A DNA stretch of 8,746 bases from CAYVUI01 sp964454745 (GTDB lineage: Bacteria; Planctomycetota; Phycisphaerae; Sedimentisphaerales; Anaerohalosphaeraceae): positions 1 through 8,746 of the forward strand of contig CAYVUI010000148.1 in NCBI GenBank assembly GCA_964454745.1. Direction: 5' to 3'. The translations under genes and the position numbers were made by a program. Within the stretch, counting starts at the first letter, position 1. Each line of letters starts with the position of its first letter. This document shows positions 6,692-8,746 of the stretch, one piece after another. The notes below the pieces were generated by a model. That model made no database searches. It was not told the DNA's origin and worked only from the letters and a program-made list of their open reading frames with translations.

Positions 6692-6755
6692 CCCCTTGGG
6701 CAAGATTGTAGAGAATAGAGAGTTGAAAATAGAGCATGGAATCGGCCTTCGGCCG
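6690..6755 (+). repeat. Composite element, copy 4
   Basis: TGCCC-CTT-GGGCA (6690-6702) keeps the same stem as copies 1-3 with a different loop. Five 7-base units follow with no gap (6703-6737), including AGAGAAT, AGAGAGT and AGAGCAT. GGAAT and the right hairpin CGGCC-TTC-GGCCG (6743-6755) close the element. Confidence 0.75.
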
Positions 6756-6762
6756 GGACGAC

Positions 6763-6808
6763 TTTATCAGCATGGGTAAAATGAAAAGAATATTTTACCC
6801 ATCCTACG
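6763..6808 (+). repeat. Third, hairpin-swapped copy of the TATCAGCATG...CATCCTACG block
   Basis: TTTATCAGCATG and CATCCTACG are the outer words of the two 73-base repeats. Here the inner hairpin is a different one, ATGGGTAAAAT with ATTTTACCCAT (6772-6802). The flanks match and the stem does not. Confidence 0.5.
6772..6802 (-). terminator. Stem-loop after the hydrolase gene
   Basis: Perfect eleven-base arms with a nine-base loop lie 28 bases beyond the hydrolase stop. No T run follows on the minus strand, so it is not a classical intrinsic terminator. It may protect the message end or simply belong to the repeat family. Confidence 0.35.
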
Positions 6809-6829
6809 AATTTTGCCGGTTATGAATGG

Positions 6830-7846
6830 TTATTTTTTCATGTTCCAGAATTCGAATTCGGCGACGACGGGGAGGTGGTCGCTGGCGACCAGGGCGATGG
6901 GGTCGGTGATGACGGTGGTGGTGGTGTGGTAGCCGTAGAGGGCGGGGGTGACGAAGATGTGGTCGATGAAGCTGCGGTATTTGGGCGGTTTGATCTGGCA
7001 GTGGTAGGTGGCGAGATTCGGGTTGGCCCGTGCGAGGGTTTTGGTCGGGCTGGCGAGGGTTTCGCGGCCGGGGCCGGTGAGCATTTGTTCGACGGCGTCG
7101 CGGCCGATTTTCTGTTCGTGGTAGTCTTTGCCGAAGTCGTCGTTGAAGTCGCCGAGGACGGCTACGTATTCGGTGTCGGTGTTTTCGGCGAGGTCGGCGC
7201 AGATTTTGCGTGTGGCCTCGATTTCTCGGATTCGCCACTCGGTGACGGCGTAGCTGTTGTTGTACTTGCTTTTTACGTGTGTGCATCCGACCCAGATTTT
7301 TCGGCCGGCGGGGGTGAGGAACTTGACGAAGACGGGGCCGCGGGCAAAGAGGAGGTTTTGCTTGTCGAGGCCTTCGCTCTGCTTGGTACGCATGACCTTT
7401 CCGTCCCTGACGGGGTCGGTGACCTGGGCGTATTCGCGGATATCGAGGCATTCAAAGCCGGGACGGGCGAGGATGCAGAGCCACTGGCCGGGGCGGTTGC
7501 CGTCGAACTGGCGGACGAAGGCGTATTCGCCCTTCATCCAGCGGGAATTGAACAGCTCGAGCATGTCCTGCCGGGGGCCTTCCTGGATGCAGAGGATGTC
7601 GGCGTTAAGATCGGGGAGCTTTAGGGTTTGGGCAACTTCGAAGAGGTCCTCTTCGTCGCGGAACTGCTCGGTCTGGTTGCGGGAACGCTCGGGGAGCTGG
7701 AGCTGGTCGAACATTTTCATGAAATGCTCGACGTTGTAGGTCGCGATTCGGATTTTTTCGGGCTTGAGGCCGGCCGGGGCCGCGGCGAAGGCGGGAATGA
7801 TGAGCAGGGCAGCGAGGATGAGGGCGGTTTTGAGTTTGTATTTCAT
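6830..7846 (-). CDS. Secreted endonuclease/exonuclease/phosphatase-family enzyme
   Basis: This 338-residue protein begins with a signal peptide (KYKLK, hydrophobic core, PAFAAAPA; cleavage near residue 23), so it acts outside the cytoplasm. The mature part carries the full EEP catalytic set: Asn38 in ATYNVEHF, Glu89 in CIQEG, His190 in GCTHVKS, Asp233 and Asn235 in LGDFND, Asp295-His296 in IDHIFV, and SDH 322-324 in SDHLPV. These residues bind a divalent metal and cleave phosphodiester or phosphomonoester bonds, so the enzyme should be active. The substrate (nucleic acid, lipid head group or other phosphate ester) cannot be read from the motifs. AAGGAC at eight bases fixes the start. A probable promoter lies at 7933-7961. 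The gene is GC-rich and appears monocistronic, with repeat-bearing spacers on both sides. Confidence 0.9.
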   Translation of the reverse strand: MKYKLKTALILAALLIIPAFAAAPAGLKPEKIRIATYNVEHFMKMFDQLQLPERSRNQTEQFRDEEDLFEVAQTLKLPDLNADILCIQEGPRQDMLELFNSRWMKGEYAFVRQFDGNRPGQWLCILARPGFECLDIREYAQVTDPVRDGKVMRTKQSEGLDKQNLLFARGPVFVKFLTPAGRKIWVGCTHVKSKYNNSYAVTEWRIREIEATRKICADLAENTDTEYVAVLGDFNDDFGKDYHEQKIGRDAVEQMLTGPGRETLASPTKTLARANPNLATYHCQIKPPKYRSFIDHIFVTPALYGYHTTTTVITDPIALVASDHLPVVAEFEFWNMKK

Positions 7847-7932
7847 GGATATAAGTCCTTATGTTCGGGTCGTTTCGGATTTATTCGGCGCGGATCGGGG
7901 GTTTTCGGCTCCGATTCGCGTACAGCGCGGGT

Positions 7933-7961
7933 ATGGTAGGGGGGAGAGGGAGGTTTGTCAA
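7933..7961 (-). promoter_or_regulatory. Probable sigma-70 promoter of the hydrolase gene
   Basis: TTGACA (7956-7961), exactly 17 bases, then TACCAT (7933-7938), four of six matches to the -10 consensus. Transcription would start near 7926 and give a leader of about 80 bases. The spacer is a C-rich run on the transcribed-sense strand. Confidence 0.55.
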
Positions 7962-7979
7962 GAGATTCTCCAATCTCGC

Positions 7980-8045
7980 TGCCTTCAGGCAAGAAAGTGG
8001 ATAGGAGAAAGATGAGAGTAGAGATTGAATTCGTCCTTTGGACGA
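7980..8045 (+). repeat. Composite element, copy 5
   Basis: Left hairpin TGCC-TTCA-GGCA (7980-7991) is followed with no gap by five 7-base units (7992-8026), including AGAAAGT, TGAGAGT and AGAGATT. GAAT and the right hairpin TCGTCC-TTT-GGACGA (8031-8045) complete it. It lies about 1.2 kb from copy 4, on the other side of the hydrolase gene, in the same orientation. Confidence 0.7.
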
Positions 8046-8069
8046 GGTTGGTATTTTGATTATTTTAAA

Positions 8070-8096
8070 CGCAGATCACGCTGATTTCGCTGATTA
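8070..8096 (+). repeat. Three-unit array of period 9 (CGCTGATT type)
   Basis: Units CGCAGATCA, CGCTGATTT and CGCTGATTA lie end to end. Single decayed units of the same wording occur near 5626 (ACGCAGATTTA) and 5966 (ACGCGGATTAC). Confidence 0.6.
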
Positions 8097-8108
8097 TTTT
8101 AAATTGGC

Positions 8109-8137
8109 CACAGATTTCACAGATTGACACAGATTTT
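8109..8137 (+). repeat. Three-unit array of CACAGATT
   Basis: CACAGATT starts at 8109, 8118 and 8128, so the period is 9 and then 10. It lies 12 bases after the CGCTGATT array and is followed by a T-rich run. Confidence 0.6.
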
Positions 8138-8242
8138 TATGATTTATCTCGCCTGCGGCTTGAATGAGATTTATAGTATCTACGGAATGGACACCATTAA
8201 TTACTTCAAATAATAATATTTAAGAAAAGAACCGGATCAATA

Positions 8243-8704
8243 ATGAAAAAGGTAAGCCTTGTAGAAATAGCCATAGGTGTCATACTTATCGCATTACTTC
8301 TATATTTCTTCAATAATTTATTTAATACAAATAAAGGCAAATCACCAGAATATATAACACATATAAAACTGAAACAGTTGAAAAATATAATTAGTACTTA
8401 TTATTGGCAGTATGAAAAACTTCCTGACAAGGATAACTGGAATAAAGAACTACTTGATGCTTCTATTGAATTGATTATTAAGAAAGAAGATATTGAAAAT
8501 TGTTGTATGGACGGGTGGAATAATCAAGTTATCTATCTTCCTGACACTGATAGATTTGCAGTATATTCCTATGGTAAAAACTTATATGATGATTACATGT
8601 CAAAGGATGACATTGTCGTCAAATGCTCAAAAGAGGAATTAAATCATAAACGTTCAGTTGTAACCAGCGTGGGCGAAGTCCACCCTATGGGCTTTGCCTT
8701 TTGA
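8243..8704 (+). CDS. Pseudopilin-like membrane protein (GspG-type fold)
   Basis: This 153-residue protein has one N-terminal hydrophobic helix (about 4-26, VSLVEIAIGVILIALLL). It resembles the type II secretion and type IV pilin start, with Glu8 in the place of the conserved Glu5. The Gly that prepilin peptidase needs just before the helix is replaced by Lys3. After an amphipathic stretch (LKQLKNIISTYYWQYEKLP, about 43-61) comes a GspG-like end: DGWNNQVIYL (about 90-99), then FAVYSYGKN and DDI. This matches the pattern of an Asp-Trp-Gly-Asn loop and an acidic metal-binding loop. A role in a secretion or pilus-like fibre is inferred. The gene is far more AT-rich than its neighbours. Its last 11 codons turn GC-rich and lie in hairpin repeats. 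Ribosome site weak (GGA at seven bases). Confidence 0.65.
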   Translation: MKKVSLVEIAIGVILIALLLYFFNNLFNTNKGKSPEYITHIKLKQLKNIISTYYWQYEKLPDKDNWNKELLDASIELIIKKEDIENCCMDGWNNQVIYLPDTDRFAVYSYGKNLYDDYMSKDDIVVKCSKEELNHKRSVVTSVGEVHPMGFAF

Positions 8705-8746
8705 GGCTGCGCCTCGGGCGATTGAATCCGGCGGATTCAATCGGTG
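8669..8746 (+). repeat. Hairpin modules over the end of the pseudopilin-like gene
   Basis: GTGGGC-GAA-GTCCAC (8669-8683, one G-T pair) lies inside the coding end. From 8693 the sequence matches 6438-6464 with one difference in 27 bases, including GAGGC-TGC-GCCTC. From 8713 to the window edge it matches 6097-6130 exactly (34 bases), including the CGATTGAATCC hairpin. Two modules that lie 0.3 kb apart in the main spacer are joined here. Confidence 0.75.

Larger units (their letters stand above)
5457..6829. other. Gene-free, repeat-dense spacer
   Basis: Nearly 1.4 kb without a believable gene. The open frames inside it have no ribosome sites, run through the hairpins and resemble no protein I know. 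The stretch is made of short hairpins with mostly three-base loops, degenerate short-period arrays, duplicated blocks and T-rich joints such as TGATTTTTATT. No transposase, recombinase or terminal inverted repeats of an insertion sequence are visible. The separate pieces are listed individually. Confidence 0.8.
8046..8242. other. Spacer before the pseudopilin-like gene
   Basis: It holds two short-period arrays and then AT-rich sequence that should contain the promoter of the downstream gene. AT-rich -10-like words occur (for example TAATAT near 8214), but no -35 partner fits well, so no promoter is called. Confidence 0.5.

Noticed and set aside
5991..6711. Several overlapping plus- and minus-strand frames of 60-120 codons in the repeat spacer
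   Set aside because: They run through hairpins and heptad arrays, have no ribosome sites and resemble no protein.
5472..6755. CRISPR array
   Set aside because: Repeats are degenerate, the units are 7-9 bases, there are no uniform spacers, and no cas gene is present.
5457..6829. Insertion sequence, MITE or REP/RAYT element
   Set aside because: No transposase or RAYT tyrosine transposase and no long terminal inverted repeats with target duplications were seen. A non-autonomous element moved by a protein elsewhere remains possible.
6804..7451. Arg/Pro-rich minus-strand frame (215 codons) overlapping the hydrolase
   Set aside because: Low-complexity product, no recognisable motif, and it overlaps the real gene out of frame.
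6875..7624. Long plus-strand open frame (249 codons) opposite the hydrolase gene
   Set aside because: The minus-strand frame has a signal peptide, a ribosome site and every EEP catalytic motif. The opposite frame is a Gly/Val/Asp-rich shadow produced by high GC at codon ends.

Overview
The window looks like part of a chromosome from a bacterium of the Planctomycetota, probably the Phycisphaerae. This is an inference, not a proof. It rests on a secreted protein of a type I associate with that class, a secreted EEP-family hydrolase, a pseudopilin-like protein, and spacers full of short hairpins and degenerate short-period repeats. No rRNA, tRNA, transposase or CRISPR array is visible.

Layout. 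At 49-438 (-) lies a short secreted protein that seems truncated at its C-terminus. A spacer of about 360 bases follows. Then comes a three-gene ABC importer operon on the minus strand, read from high to low coordinates: lipoprotein substrate-binding protein (5009-3648), fused double permease (3621-1900) and ATPase (1879-800). The gaps are 26 and 20 bases, so the three are very likely co-transcribed. The binding protein captures a small solute outside, the permease carries it through the inner membrane, and the ATPase drives the cycle. The family covers ferric iron, phosphonates, sugar phosphates and others, and the sequence does not decide the substrate.

Upstream of the importer are a probable promoter (TTGACA, 17-base spacer, 5201-5229) and two clusters of palindromes of the form AC-N4-GT, at 5072-5149 and 5385-5439. 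Within clusters most centres lie exactly 13 bases apart. They look like a multi-site operator flanking the promoter.

The stretch 5457-6829 has no convincing gene. It is a mosaic of short hairpins with mostly three-base loops, degenerate repeats of 7, 8 and 9 bases, and a 73-base duplication. Five copies of a composite element stand out (four here, one at 7980-8045): a TGCC(C)/(G)GGCA hairpin, then in perfect register five or six 7-base GA-rich units, then usually a second, different hairpin. I know no name for this element, and it is the best candidate for something undescribed.

At 6830-7846 (-) is an exported endonuclease/exonuclease/phosphatase-family enzyme with its own probable promoter (7933-7961). 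After another repeat-bearing spacer, 8243-8704 (+) encodes an AT-rich pseudopilin-like protein. Its last codons and stop lie inside repeat modules that also occur around 6.1 and 6.4 kb, so the repeats appear to have rewritten the end of this gene.
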